64,000 nt of DNA from assembly GCA_029298735.1 (NCBI GenBank), contig JANSLP010000012.1, positions 62,001 through 126,000 of the forward strand, given 5' to 3'. The notes beneath the pieces are model-generated. The model saw nothing but the letters and a program-made list of their open reading frames with translations. It made no database searches and was not told the origin of the DNA. Position 1 is the stretch's first letter; each line of letters opens with the position of its first letter. Positions 26,153 through 36,420 of the stretch are shown here, in pieces. Position numbers and translations under genes: made by a program. Source of the DNA: Ophiostoma sp. CBS 140.51. Its lineage: Eukaryota > Ascomycota > Sordariomycetes > Ophiostomatales > Ophiostomataceae.

Positions 26153-26758
26153 GATGATTTTGTGGTGGTGGTTGTGGTGGTGTAAGTTGGGGATGTATGA
26201 AAAGGCGTTGGTCTCGATAAATGAATGAGATGCAACTGAGATGGGATGCTGGTTATGTATGGTCGTCAATGAGGCAAATATTTTGGAATCGGGCACCTGG
26301 CCAAGAAGAAGCATCGGGGATAGCGGTGTTTGGGCTAGGTTTGTAGTGCTTGTAGTGCTGTTGCTTTCTTTTCTTCACTGTCAGCACACAGTTGCGGGGA
26401 AAGGCGTGATCGGAATGACGTAAAAGATGGCTGTTGGCGCGTTGATCGTTCTTTGGCGGCATTCCGGTATGAGCCGCAAGCCGCAAGGTGCAAGATGCAA
26501 GCTGAGACTTTCAAAAACCAAAAGTGTCTTGTATCCCAATAATAATTATAATACATATATGATAGTGCTAATGTGTACCAATGTCCAAAACCTGAGCGCT
26601 GTGATCCAACAGTTGAACAAAAATATGATAATAAAACAGAAAGAAGAAAGAAGCAAGTAAAGAAAAAGATGATGCCAAATTAAATACCCCAAAAGAAAAA
26701 AGAAAAGAAAAATCACCAATGAATCCAAACATAATCCCACCATCAATTTCCTCTCCAT
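26153..26758 (-). other. Intergenic region between the DUF3433-type gene and the SDR gene
   Basis: About 600 bp separate two minus-strand genes. The part next to 26759 is A-rich on the plus strand and is presumed to be the 3' UTR of the large membrane protein gene. The part next to 26152 should hold the SDR promoter. No gene is visible. Confidence 0.6.
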
Positions 26759-29700
26759 TTAAATAAATGGCGGCTCTTCCTCTTGTTGTTGACGCTGGTA
26801 ACGGGCCGCGTGGTTGTACACATAAAAGGCGCCACCTTTGTATGCAGTCGTGGTGATCGGCGGAGGCGGTCCTCCAACAACACTACCGGCACCACCAGGA
26901 CCGACATCATGGCTACCTTCAACCACTGGGTCCATCAGAGTCACGTCCGCATCGACGGCCAGACGCCGTTGGCCGGATCGGCCTACAATGTCGCCGTAAT
27001 AGTAGCGCCGGCTGAGCTGCTGCACGCGCGCCGTCTTTTCGGCCGTGTCCATCAGCGCAAGACAGGCGCCACCGGTCCGGTCGGCAATGCTCTCGAGCGC
27101 GGCCGGCAGCACGTGCGAATCCACAACATAGTACATGGCGCCCACGAGTGTGCGGGGATCGGCGGGCAGCGCGGGCCAGCGGACCGCCACAAAGGATGCG
27201 AGGAGGGTCAGCAGCATCAGCACGAGGACGACTGCAACCAGGCGGGCACAGACGACGGATGCTTCCAATGTCTGGGTGACATTGTAAGGCACGTTGGCCA
27301 GCAGGACGGGTAAAAACTCGGAGGCCATGGTCATCAGGGCGACCAGACCCAGGTAGACTGCGTGGCGGAGGGGCACATTGTCGCTGCTGCTTCCCCTTCT
27401 TGTGAAGCGACCTCCGCCAAAGGCCAGACGCAGGGCCACCCAGAGGCCAGAAAACTCATTGGTCGGTCGCAGGGGCAGCAAGATGGACCGCTCGGGCGGC
27501 TGTGGACGGCCCGGAGTGGCCATGGCCTGGAAGGGCGTGACGGCGGCGACACTGAGGAAGAGCGTGGTCCAGCAGAAGGAAACGGCGACACCGAGTGCAG
27601 CCATGGCGAAGCGCACACCAAAGCTGTTTGTCGCCACCCAGTCGCCGAAACTCGTGGCCGTTGGGTCAACCGTGCCGGCCGCACCACCTGCGCCCGCGGC
27701 TACAATGTGGTAAACAAGCACAAGGACCAGCAGGGCAGCGAGAAAGATGGCAAACGCGGCACGGTAAGCGACAGTCAGCGCAAGGAACGGCTGGCCAGAG
27801 GGGGCATCATCGTCGATGTGTCCTCCCAAGTGGAGGTTATTGCCATCATCATCGCTATCGTTGCCATCGTCACGGTGAGCCACTTCGTGGAACGGAACGA
27901 TACCAAACGCCTCATGGCCATGTGCGGTCTCGTAGAAGCCCAGAGCCAAGCGCTTGTCTTCCAGTGCACGCCGAAGGCTCTTCTCGGTGGCAACAGCACG
28001 GCTTCTCTGGCGCGCATTGGTGGGAAGCAACGTCGGACAGGCCGTCAATGCTGCAATGCCTGCCAGGTTCCACGGGTTTGCCCGGACACCCGTCCGCCAG
28101 CGTTGCAGCAACACCACAAGAGCCAGCAGAAGTGCCACCATGAGTGCTAGCAGGCCCACGAGTACATAGGCCGGCGCCGGCGACACGCCCAGTGCACCCG
28201 CACATCCGCTTTCGTTGGTCACACTGCAGCTACCGTGAAGTTTGATGCCCAGCGCCTCAGTGGCCAATGGTGCCATTAGTGACGACAGAGCGACGAGGGT
28301 GGTTGTGAGCAAGGGAACGGGTTCGCCATAGTTCCAGGCGGCTGAAACAGGTGCGCTAATGCTGCTCACAATTCCCGAAAAGTCAAGTGTCAAGGACTCG
28401 GAGCCACGGGCGTTGTGGTGCCGACTGCTCCCCGAGAGTGCATTGAACGGTAGGTACATTTTGGCGTTGACGTCAATGACACGCAGCGGCAGGGATAGCA
28501 GGACGGCGATAAAGGCCGGCAGAAACGTGGCCAAAAAGTAGTGTGCCGGCTGCAAATGGAAGACTTGAGTGGTGACGATGACCGTCGGCGAGTTGCTTGG
28601 TGTCGGCTGGTTTCGGTCCGGTGAGCTTGACGCCGGTGTGGATACACTTGTCGACACCATTGTGGATGATGCTTCTGTGGAGAGCATCGTAGAGGGCGGA
28701 GGTGTAGACACAAATGTGGTCAAGTGGCCGGACAGTGATGTGACAATCGTCGTTGGCGGGCGTGTGCGGACAATCGTGACAAGCGAGCCACCAGACATAC
28801 TCACGCTGTAGCTCTCGTAGTCAGAGAGAACCCCGCCGCCGGCGACGGTAAATGTGATTGGATCAGAGACCGTGGGTGTTGTCACAACGACTGTCGTTAC
28901 GGGTGTACCGTTGCTGAGAGTCACTTCGGTGACTGTGATGGGCTGGAACCCAGTGCCAGTTGCGACGGCAGTAACCACATTGAGTGTCTTCACAGTCCCG
29001 TCAACCGTCACCACCGTTTGTCCAACGACGTTTTGCACCACAGTCTGCATGTCAATGGTTTGCATGCCCACAGTTATGACCGTACCTCCAACTGTGGCTA
29101 CCGATGTCACCTCTGTCGGCACCACCTGCATTTGTGTCGTCGGCAGGCCATCTGTGCCTGTGACAACGACCGCCGTGGTCACATCAATGACTTGAACGGC
29201 GGTGACGGCTGATACGCCTACAGTTGAGAATTGTGGAACAAACGTCGCTCCATCAATGACGGTGACTGTTACACCATTAAAGACAGTCTGTCCGTCAATG
29301 ACAGTCACTGCGTTAAACCTGCCATTGCCATTGCCATCGATATCCGGCGGTTGCGTGACGAGTGTTGTCTGCAAGACTGCTGTGGGCGAGGGTGTCACAA
29401 CCACGATGATACCGCTGCCACCCCGTCCGTCCGCAAAAGCGGTCACGGGTGTGCCGTGGATATAGGTCACCGGCGTGGCACCCACACGGGTCACAATTGT
29501 CTCGACAACACCACCGGCCACTGTTGTCTGCAAGCCGCCACCGACTGTCGCAACATGAGTTTGTGGTGCAAGGGTTTGCACAATTGTGTCGACTTTGCCT
29601 CCAACGACAGTCGTAATGACATGTGTGACAGGTGCTTCGACCACATGGGTCGGTGCATTGTTGTTTCCTGCCACACCGCCGCCGTTTGTGGTACCCCCGT

Positions 29701-31435
29701 TGTTGTCGTTGGCACCTGCAATCGTATATGACGACGTGATTGTCACTTGGCCGTATACAATGTACGGATGCCCGGTTGACGTCTGCGTCTGCGTCGTCGT
29801 AAACGGCACCGACATGGCCGATGTCACCGTCTCCAGCGACGTCGTCGGCACATAACTCGGTGGGCCATCACCTGTCGTCAAGGGCTCGACCTCGACCCAC
29901 GTTGACGTGTATGTTGTCTCGCTGACGGACTCGCTAGTTCCGTAAAGTGTCGACACCACACCGCCGCCGCTGGCACCAAAACTTCCAGAGGGTTCGCCAG
30001 TCACCGTGGCTGTACCAAACGTGATTGTTTGTGTCGTTTCTGTCACGACAACCGACGTAAATGTGGCTGTCCCACCGCCGCCCACGCTCGTCGGCGTCAC
30101 GAGTACACTTGACGAGTGAGTAATCACCATGGTCGAGTTGACCTGCGTCATGCCCGTCGATGTGACGACAAAGGTCGATGTTGGTGTCATCGTCGCAATT
30201 GGCGTGCTGGTTGTAATGATAATGACACCCGTTCCTTTCAGAGATGTTGTTTTCAGTGCCGTTGACGGCTTCGTCGTCGTTGTCGGCTTCGTGGTCGTTG
30301 TGGGCTTGCTGGTTGTTGATGTCGTTGATGTTGTTGACGTTGTCAGCCCATTGAGAGGGCCGCGCATCATGGTCGGCGTGGCTTCATTGTTAACCGTTGT
30401 TGGCGTTGTGGTAGGAGAAGTTGTGGAAGTCTTTCTAGCAGTGGGCGTCGTGGATGTTGTGGATGTTGTGCTTGTCTTGCTGGTGCTTGTAGTGGATGAA
30501 CTTGTGGTGCTTGTTGTGCTCGTGGTGCTCGTAGTTGAACTAGAGGTTGTGCTTGTGCTAGAAGGTGTGGTGCTCGTGGTGCTTGTGGTGCTTGATGTGC
30601 TCGTTGTACTTGTGGTGATGACTGAATCTGTACTTGTGGTGCTTGTGGTACTTGGTATTGGCATGGAAGCTGGCGCTGTCGACGTCGTCGTAGAGGCAGG
30701 TGCCGGCTCCACTCCATGAGAGGTCGTCGTCAAACCCGAGTCGTCGACAGGCCGTGTCTCCTCAGATGTTGTTGATATCGCCGGCGGTGTTGATATTGGT
30801 GTTGGTGTCGTCGATACCACCACGGGTGTCAGCGAGACCACCGGTGCCGGTACCGAAGACTCAACAATGCTGTTATTCGGGGCTAGATCCTGTCGACCGA
30901 TAACCCTGCCCTTCAGTCCAAACATGGCCGGAAATCCACCGACGTCGATTGAAGCAACAGATCGCCGCCCTGGATGAATGGTTGCCGAACTCTCCGAGTT
31001 GGGCATCGCCACATTCGCGTACACAATCAGCGCAATGGCCGTGACCATAAAGGCCATGAGTGCCGTCAGGAACGGCCACCGCAACGGCGTCGGTTTATAG
31101 TTGCTGCCGGGCGCGAGGAGAAGAGGGTGCTTCCGAAGCTTGTCTTTGGCATCGTCAACACCTCCCTCCATCGGATCGCCACCGCCATCACCATAGGTTC
31201 CATGGATGCCATCGTGAACTGGCTGCTGGCTGATGTAGGGGCCATCAAAGGCATAGTCCTGCCGTACTTCAAGCGGATTGTAGGTCGCTCCTTTGTTGTT
31301 TCTTTGCAGGTTGCTGTCGGCGGGACTGTGGGCTTGCTGGTTGTCGTGAGCATCGTGATCGTCATCATCGTCGACGGCCTGTGGGTTGTACTGGTAGGCC
31401 TCAGACGGCGGCCAAGCCGGCCGTGAACTGAACAT
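26759..31435 (-). CDS. Large DUF3433-type membrane protein with Ser/Thr-rich ectodomain
   Basis: This is a 1558-residue, single-exon protein. The N-terminal ~115 residues are hydrophilic. A segment beginning LRWPFLTALMAFMV (about residue 118-143) is the first membrane span. A long Ser/Thr/Pro-rich region follows, with an almost pure Thr-Ser-Thr repeat at about residues 245-378. After it comes a Val/Thr-rich region to about residue 930 with many VVT-type strands, consistent with a heavily O-glycosylated exposed domain. From about residue 960 the segment HYFLATFLPAFIAVLLSLPL and the following VIDVNAK resemble DUF3433 proteins, which are widespread in filamentous ascomycetes and of unknown function. 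At least five more hydrophobic spans follow before a hydrophilic C-terminus. The repeat region is a likely site of length variation. Surface or plasma-membrane location is inference. Confidence 0.82.
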   Translation of the reverse strand: MFSSRPAWPPSEAYQYNPQAVDDDDDHDAHDNQQAHSPADSNLQRNNKGATYNPLEVRQDYAFDGPYISQQPVHDGIHGTYGDGGGDPMEGGVDDAKDKLRKHPLLLAPGSNYKPTPLRWPFLTALMAFMVTAIALIVYANVAMPNSESSATIHPGRRSVASIDVGGFPAMFGLKGRVIGRQDLAPNNSIVESSVPAPVVSLTPVVVSTTPTPISTPPAISTTSEETRPVDDSGLTTTSHGVEPAPASTTTSTAPASMPIPSTTSTTSTDSVITTSTTSTSSTTSTTSTTPSSTSTTSSSTTSTTSTTSTTSSSTTSTSKTSTTSTTSTTPTARKTSTTSPTTTPTTVNNEATPTMMRGPLNGLTTSTTSTTSTTSKPTTTTKPTTTTKPSTALKTTSLKGTGVIIITTSTPIATMTPTSTFVVTSTGMTQVNSTMVITHSSSVLVTPTSVGGGGTATFTSVVVTETTQTITFGTATVTGEPSGSFGASGGGVVSTLYGTSESVSETTYTSTWVEVEPLTTGDGPPSYVPTTSLETVTSAMSVPFTTTQTQTSTGHPYIVYGQVTITSSYTIAGANDNNGGTTNGGGVAGNNNAPTHVVEAPVTHVITTVVGGKVDTIVQTLAPQTHVATVGGGLQTTVAGGVVETIVTRVGATPVTYIHGTPVTAFADGRGGSGIIVVVTPSPTAVLQTTLVTQPPDIDGNGNGRFNAVTVIDGQTVFNGVTVTVIDGATFVPQFSTVGVSAVTAVQVIDVTTAVVVTGTDGLPTTQMQVVPTEVTSVATVGGTVITVGMQTIDMQTVVQNVVGQTVVTVDGTVKTLNVVTAVATGTGFQPITVTEVTLSNGTPVTTVVVTTPTVSDPITFTVAGGGVLSDYESYSVSMSGGSLVTIVRTRPPTTIVTSLSGHLTTFVSTPPPSTMLSTEASSTMVSTSVSTPASSSPDRNQPTPSNSPTVIVTTQVFHLQPAHYFLATFLPAFIAVLLSLPLRVIDVNAKMYLPFNALSGSSRHHNARGSESLTLDFSGIVSSISAPVSAAWNYGEPVPLLTTTLVALSSLMAPLATEALGIKLHGSCSVTNESGCAGALGVSPAPAYVLVGLLALMVALLLALVVLLQRWRTGVRANPWNLAGIAALTACPTLLPTNARQRSRAVATEKSLRRALEDKRLALGFYETAHGHEAFGIVPFHEVAHRDDGNDSDDDGNNLHLGGHIDDDAPSGQPFLALTVAYRAAFAIFLAALLVLVLVYHIVAAGAGGAAGTVDPTATSFGDWVATNSFGVRFAMAALGVAVSFCWTTLFLSVAAVTPFQAMATPGRPQPPERSILLPLRPTNEFSGLWVALRLAFGGGRFTRRGSSSDNVPLRHAVYLGLVALMTMASEFLPVLLANVPYNVTQTLEASVVCARLVAVVLVLMLLTLLASFVAVRWPALPADPRTLVGAMYYVVDSHVLPAALESIADRTGGACLALMDTAEKTARVQQLSRRYYYGDIVGRSGQRRLAVDADVTLMDPVVEGSHDVGPGGAGSVVGGPPPPITTTAYKGGAFYVYNHAARYQRQQQEEEPPFI

Positions 31436-32470
31436 AGTGACGTCTCCGTTGTCGCGTTTTGTTGTTCTTCGTTGTCGCTCAGTATCTCAGTCTCTCGTCT
31501 CTGATCAGATTCAGTCACATCGCTTGGTGCAACTCTGCAAGACTGAGATAAGCGACTTTGATATTGATGTTGACTTATTGCTCTCTTTTCAAACCAGTCG
31601 ACACGACCATCCAAAAAAGAGCCATGATCCTCTGGCACCATCCGTGCCTTCTTTCCCTTTCCCTTTGCCGGCGCTTCAGCCTTCGACGGACAGCCAGCCA
31701 CTGCCACTTGGCAGACCACGACCCATTTTGCAAGAAAATCCAACTCTTGCATGGCTAGAAAGCCGACCGTCCACGATCTCCTTTCAGCCCTAAGAGAGCC
31801 CAAGTGCCACAAAGATGATTGACAGCCCAGAATAGCAACCAGAGGGTCCAGAACAGGCCGGAATAGGCCACAATAATTCAGAGTCGATTGAGACAACAAG
31901 CAGAGAGAAAGGCCTGTCTGCCTGGCGCTGCCACCGCCATCAACTAACGGAACATACCAAGGCAATGCGTTCGACAATGCGCTTAGATCGTCCAAGACAT
32001 GCCATAGCCAACGGTAGGCCTGAGAGCCGCCAAGAGCCAGCGGTTGGGTGTGTGAAAATTCGGCATGGCTGGTGGATGTCCGACGCCCTTGTTCGGAGAT
32101 GGTGAAGATGGCGTGCGGCTGAAGGACAAAAGAGGCAGACGAGGTGAAGTTGCGATTTATTGGTGGCTGTTGTTTTGGTCTAAACGAGGCAGTGGCACTT
32201 GGAGCCGCCTAAAGGAAGGGACCAAACAGGCCCAAATCGAGGGCACAACGAGCCTGGAGGAAAGAGCAATGTGCCCTAAAGGAAAGAGCAAACAGTGCCA
32301 CTTACAGGCTCTTTCCTCTTTTGATTCATGGACCCACACGTGATTGCAGCAATTGCCCCTCTTCATCAAACCATCCCGATTTGCATATCGTCAACTTTCT
32401 TTTTTGATATTCCTCTCACAAATTCGATCTCACCGCCAAGGTCAACCCCAATCCACCACACCTATCCAAA
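31436..32470. promoter_or_regulatory. Divergent promoter region between the DUF3433-type gene and the HD hydrolase gene
   Basis: About 1 kb separates two genes that point away from each other. Open frames here (for example the minus frame reaching back to 31995) overlap the start of the DUF3433 coding region in another frame and look accidental. An arrangement of short inverted repeats lies at 32191-32316: AGTGGCACT at 32191 with AGTGCCACT at 32294, and two GGAAAGAGC copies at 32259 and 32281 with GCTCTTTCC at 32308. No gene is supported. Confidence 0.55.
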
Positions 32471-33349
32471 ATGTCGGATCAACAGATTGGCAGCTCTTCA
32501 GGTCCGTCGAACCTCTTTTTGTTTCTTTTCCATGCAGCATGAGTTGACGTCTGGTTTTCTGGTCATGATACAGACGATGCCTGGACTGTCGAAAAAGCCT
32601 TGGCGGCCCATGGCATCGAAATTCCAGAAAACGTAACATCGCCAATTACCTTCTTTCACATTCTTGAGCGTCTCAAGACTACCAAACGGCAAGGCTGGCT
32701 GCGCCATGGCATCAACGAGTGGGTGATGTTCCCCCACTTAATTTTTATTTTATTTTTATGCGCATCTTGTCTCTGACAACACAGTGGTGAATCCATTGCC
32801 GATCACATGCACCGCATGAGTGTCATGGTCCTCTTTGCACCGCCGTCCATCCGTGCCGTCGTCAACCTCGACAAGTGTCTGAAGATGGCGATGTTGCATG
32901 ACGTTGCCGAGACCGTTGTGGGCGACATAACTCCGTCCGACGGTGTTCCGCGTGACGAAAAATCGCGCCGCGAGGCCATCACTGTCGACTTTTTCGTTGA
33001 GCGGCTACTGGGAAGTGTACACGGCGGCGACGACGCATCGGCCGAAGAGATGCGTGCTGTGTGGAACGAGTTTGAGAGCGGTACCATCAACGGTGTGCCC
33101 GATTCGCCGTCTCCTGAACGTGCTTTTGTGCAGGACCTCGACAAGATCGAGATGCTGCTGCAAATGTCTGAGTACGAGCGCCGGCACGGTGTCAACTTGG
33201 AGGACTTCACATACTCGGCGACCAAGATCCGCACACCAGAAATGCGCGCCTGGGCTGATGAGATTATCGCCGGTCGTGTGAAGCATACGACGGCGGCTGG
33301 CCCGACCGTGACCAGTCGGGAGCAGCAGGACGAATACTACGGCAAGTAG
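32471..33349 (+). CDS. HD-domain 5'-deoxynucleotidase-like protein (HDDC2/YGL101W family)
   Basis: Three exons (32471-32501, 32574-32718, 32785-33349) encode 246 residues. The introns are 72 and 66 bp with GT-AG ends, and the second has a CTGAC branch point. After splicing, residues 49-69 read QGWLRHGINDGESIADHMHR, the start of the HD fold. His66, the His97-Asp98 pair in MAMLHDVAETVVGD and a later Asp in QDLDKIEML are the expected metal ligands. The family includes human HDDC2 and yeast YGL101W/YBR242W, which hydrolyse deoxynucleoside 5'-monophosphates. This should be a small cytosolic nucleotide-pool enzyme. Its length fits the family. It is convergent with the SDR gene ending at 33457, leaving only 107 bp between stop codons. 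Confidence 0.9.
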
Positions 33350-33456
33350 AGGAAGGTGACGACCAAAATTATAAATAAAATCCAAGCAGAATATATGGCA
33401 AGCTGCACAAGCACCGAATATGCACTCAATAGTACCTACTGTATGGTGAGGGAACA

Positions 33457-34500
33457 TTACGACACACGGTCACCTGCTGCCCGGCTACGCTGCCATGCTG
33501 CCGCCAGTACATCGCCACCCCACTTCCCACCTTCATCATCCTGGAAGTCCATGTAGCCTTCGGGCTCTACCAGTATAGCCTTACCGGACATGCCCACAGG
33601 GTCGACGGCACAACGGCTGGCAGCGTTGACCACATGGTGCATCGGCGTAAAAGTCATCCCCTTGCCCGGTTCAACGCCATCTTTCTCATACAATGCCATC
33701 TGTGAGCGCACCATGGGTGTGTCGACCCACCAGGGTGCCAACAGGCTGAGACTAACACCAATGGAGGGTGTGCTGTGCCGCAAACCACGGAAAAGGCCAC
33801 GGACACCGACTGATATGTTAGTTGCTTGTCAAATACTAAAATGAGAGAGGGGGAGAGAGAGCACACGCACACTTTGCCGCATTGTAGTCCGAGTAGGGAG
33901 GCGAGTCGGTGTAGGAGCCAAGCGAGCCGACGAGGATGAGCGACTTGGTAGGTGACAGATTGTCACCCTCAGATTGCGCGCCTTGCATGTAGTACAGCGC
34001 CAGCCATGCCGTCTCATAAAGGCCGCGAAAGTTGACCTCGAGGGCCACATGCCGGGGACAGACTGGATCGTCGCCGCTGTTCGTTGCCTTCTTCGCAGCA
34101 ATAACCTGGTCCGTGAGGTTGCCGGCATCGCCAACAACACCCGCGAACAAAGCGGCCACGTCCAGTCCCCCGTTGACTCCAAAGGCAATAGCGTGTTTGA
34201 AAGCCGCCGTGGCCGAAGACCAGTCGGAAACATCGCAGCGCACAAATGTTACGTGTTGTCCCTTGGCCGTCAAGTCGGCCGCCGTCTGCTGTCCCGCATC
34301 TTCCAGCACGTCGGCAATCGTGACGTAGGCACCAGCAGCGGCCCACTCCAAAGTCGTTGCTAGTCCCATACCCGATGCACCGCCTAGAATGAGGAGTAGT
34401 TAGTATGATAAGATAAGTAGACACTACGTTGAAACTTACCGGTGATAATGACCGTTGTGTCCTTGAGGGACGACAAGTCCGGAGCAGTTGCAGTAGCCAT
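33457..34500 (-). CDS. Classical short-chain dehydrogenase/reductase (fungal 15-PGDH-like)
   Basis: Three exons on the minus strand (34500-34440, 34383-33871, 33809-33457) encode 308 residues. Intron 1 (56 bp) has GTAAGT and a perfect TACTAAC branch point. Intron 2 (61 bp) has a GTGCGT donor, a CTAAC branch point and a CAG acceptor. The alternative GTGTGC donor two bases upstream would break the frame. Motifs are TGGASGMG at 20-27 (cofactor glycines), Ser174 in LVGSLGSY, and Tyr187-xxx-Lys191 in YNAAKFGVRGL, the SDR catalytic set. It is expected to oxidise or reduce an alcohol/carbonyl with NAD(P), but the substrate is not predictable. The usual NNAG motif is replaced by a divergent LFAGVVGDAG segment. 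Confidence 0.88.
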
Positions 34501-35038
34501 TTTACTCGTAATATTTCTGGTTTAATGGCTCCCTAGAGTCTGGCTTCACCTCAATAAACATCCATAATTGAATGGATTGTATTTTTCTCTCTCTATATAT
34601 CTGAAATATATGTCTGAAGTACTTCCCAATATTTCGAGATCAGACGGGCAGACGGGCTTCTTCGAAAATGCGACAGGAACCCGTAAACACTTACTTCCCC
34701 TCGTTTTAACGAAGCCAACGAGTCAATGACTCTCATAAGTATTAAACGTACTGTATATACAACTTTATATCAATCAGTCTTGACATGGCTGGACGAGTCA
34801 GAATGCCGTTGACTTCTAGATATTTCATCAAGATGGGTGTAAGAGAACACATGTTCCCTGATTGGCTAGCTCTGCGCCGATGATCCACTATCCGGGAAGG
34901 GCCCACTCTCAGACTAGTCCCACTAAAATCGATCACTAAATGGGTTCAACCTCTGACCTCATGAGACTGACGTTCTAGCACGCGCAAGACATCACTTCAT
35001 CGAACCTCACAACCTCGCCTAACGGGATAACGTACACA
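34501..35038. promoter_or_regulatory. Divergent promoter region between the SDR gene and the myristoylation-motif gene
   Basis: About 540 bp of relatively A/T-rich DNA lie between two outward-pointing genes. There is a TATA-like run at 34593-34610. No open frame of substance is present. Confidence 0.55.
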
Positions 35039-35838
35039 ATGGGCTCAGCAGCGTCCAAAACAGCCCGCGCGGCACCAACGCGCAAATATCCGACACGCGC
35101 AGTGGGGGCGTCGCCGGCACAGACACAGCCAAGAGCTCCAAGACCAAAAGCAGCACGAGAACCAAGACAACCAGAAAGCTCTGCACCGGAGCAGCCGTCA
35201 AGGCCGACACGGCCACGCGAACCGGAGCCGGCGATAGAGCCTATAGCCGAGGCCAAGACGGACGAAAAGGGTAAGCCCTTGTTCCATCCTACCCCCGTTT
35301 ACATGGCGTCCTTCTAACGATTACAGACCTCGATTTTGCGAGCCGATTGCAACAGATGGGCATTGTCCAGCCGAACCCGACCTTTTCCCCCTCCTCGACT
35401 GCCGGACCCGTGCAGCTTCCGACGTCCGGATCACGCCCGACTGGCGGTGCTGAGATTCGTGGCCACGACGACGATATACTGCGGCAGATTGAGCGCCACA
35501 GACAACAGTACGCCCGGCCTCCATCACAGTCCTCATCCGGAGCCGCGGTCCGTCCCAACACAACCCTTTCCGTCCTCGACGCCCGCCGGCGCATCCAGGA
35601 CCTTGCCGCTGCCGACGATGAGAACATCTCGCAGCACGGCCGAGAGTTTTTATCGGCCCTCACAATTCGCGATGCCCTGGTACTTCGTTCCCGCGGTGTC
35701 GACTCAAACACTATCGAGAGGCGTCTGCGCTTAAAGGCGGGCGTGGTCGCACGACTAGGTCCGCGAGGACTCTTCGAGGCTCTGAATGTAGCAGAGTCGT
35801 CAGAAGATGCTGCACCAAAAGCAGAAACAAAGCGATGA
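35039..35838 (+). CDS. Conserved-looking small protein, N-myristoylation motif and C-terminal helix-turn-helix-like region
   Basis: Two exons (35039-35270 and 35327-35838) encode 247 residues. The 56-bp intron has GTAAGC, a CTAAC branch point and an acag acceptor. The N-terminus MGSAASK fits the consensus for N-myristoylation (Gly2, Ser6). Residues 8-75 are Ala/Pro/Arg-rich and disordered. The region from about residue 150 to 235 is helical, and RDALVLRSRGVDSNTIERRL followed by KAGVVARLG resembles a helix-turn-helix. I do not recognise a named family, and no function is assigned. It could be a membrane-tethered or mitochondrial-surface adaptor rather than a DNA-binding protein. C/G-ending codons and the clean intron make it a confident gene. 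Confidence 0.78.
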
Positions 35839-36420
35839 GAGAGTGGCCACAGATAATGTTGCTTCCCCACTCTTTCTCTGTTCATGTACACCATACCCTG
35901 TAGAATATCTCAAAAATATCACAAATCTGGACGTCCTGTGCGCGAAAGGTGATGCGAGGTCAAGTTGAGCCGCGTGAAAGATGGTTTTCTTTTTGTTTAT
36001 TGTGTTTACTTTTTGAGTCTTTCCTTGTCGTTTCCTTTCATATCATCCAGTCAATCCCTCCGATGCTCCTTCCCAGTCTTTGTCTTTACAAATTTGTTAC
36101 GCTGTTCGCTCAAACAAAGGAAGGCTTGACCACCCGAACAGCTCCTTCCTTTGACGATTGTCCATCATCGCTCCTTCATGCCCAACACTTGATGGCTGAA
36201 CAGCACAATACTTTTGTGTTCGCCAATTTGCATCTGCCCCTTATCTTCACAAAACACCACCACCACACAAAGTACTTCCTGTCCACGAACAAGCTGGATG
36301 TTCAGCACATCGTCCTCACCAAGTTCTCCTTCACATTATCCCGCTACATAAACACCACACGATGCCTCTCTATGCCCTCACCTAATACCTCTCCCTTCCT
36401 TACTTACCCTTTTCGACAAG
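35839..36420. other. Intergenic region before the broken repeat gene
   Basis: T/C-rich DNA holds the presumed 3' UTR of the upstream gene and possibly the leader of the candidate that begins near 36421. An accidental 176-codon open frame (35949-36479) crosses it with no recognisable features. Confidence 0.5.

Noticed and set aside
30129..30719. 196-codon plus-strand open frame opposite the Thr/Ser repeat of the DUF3433-type gene
   Set aside because: It is the mirror of the repetitive ACT/ACC/TCG codons on the other strand and yields a Val/Leu repeat with no independent support.
31066..31995. 309-codon minus-strand frame overlapping the start of the DUF3433-type gene
   Set aside because: It overlaps a real N-terminus in another frame, and the unique part is unbiased upstream DNA.
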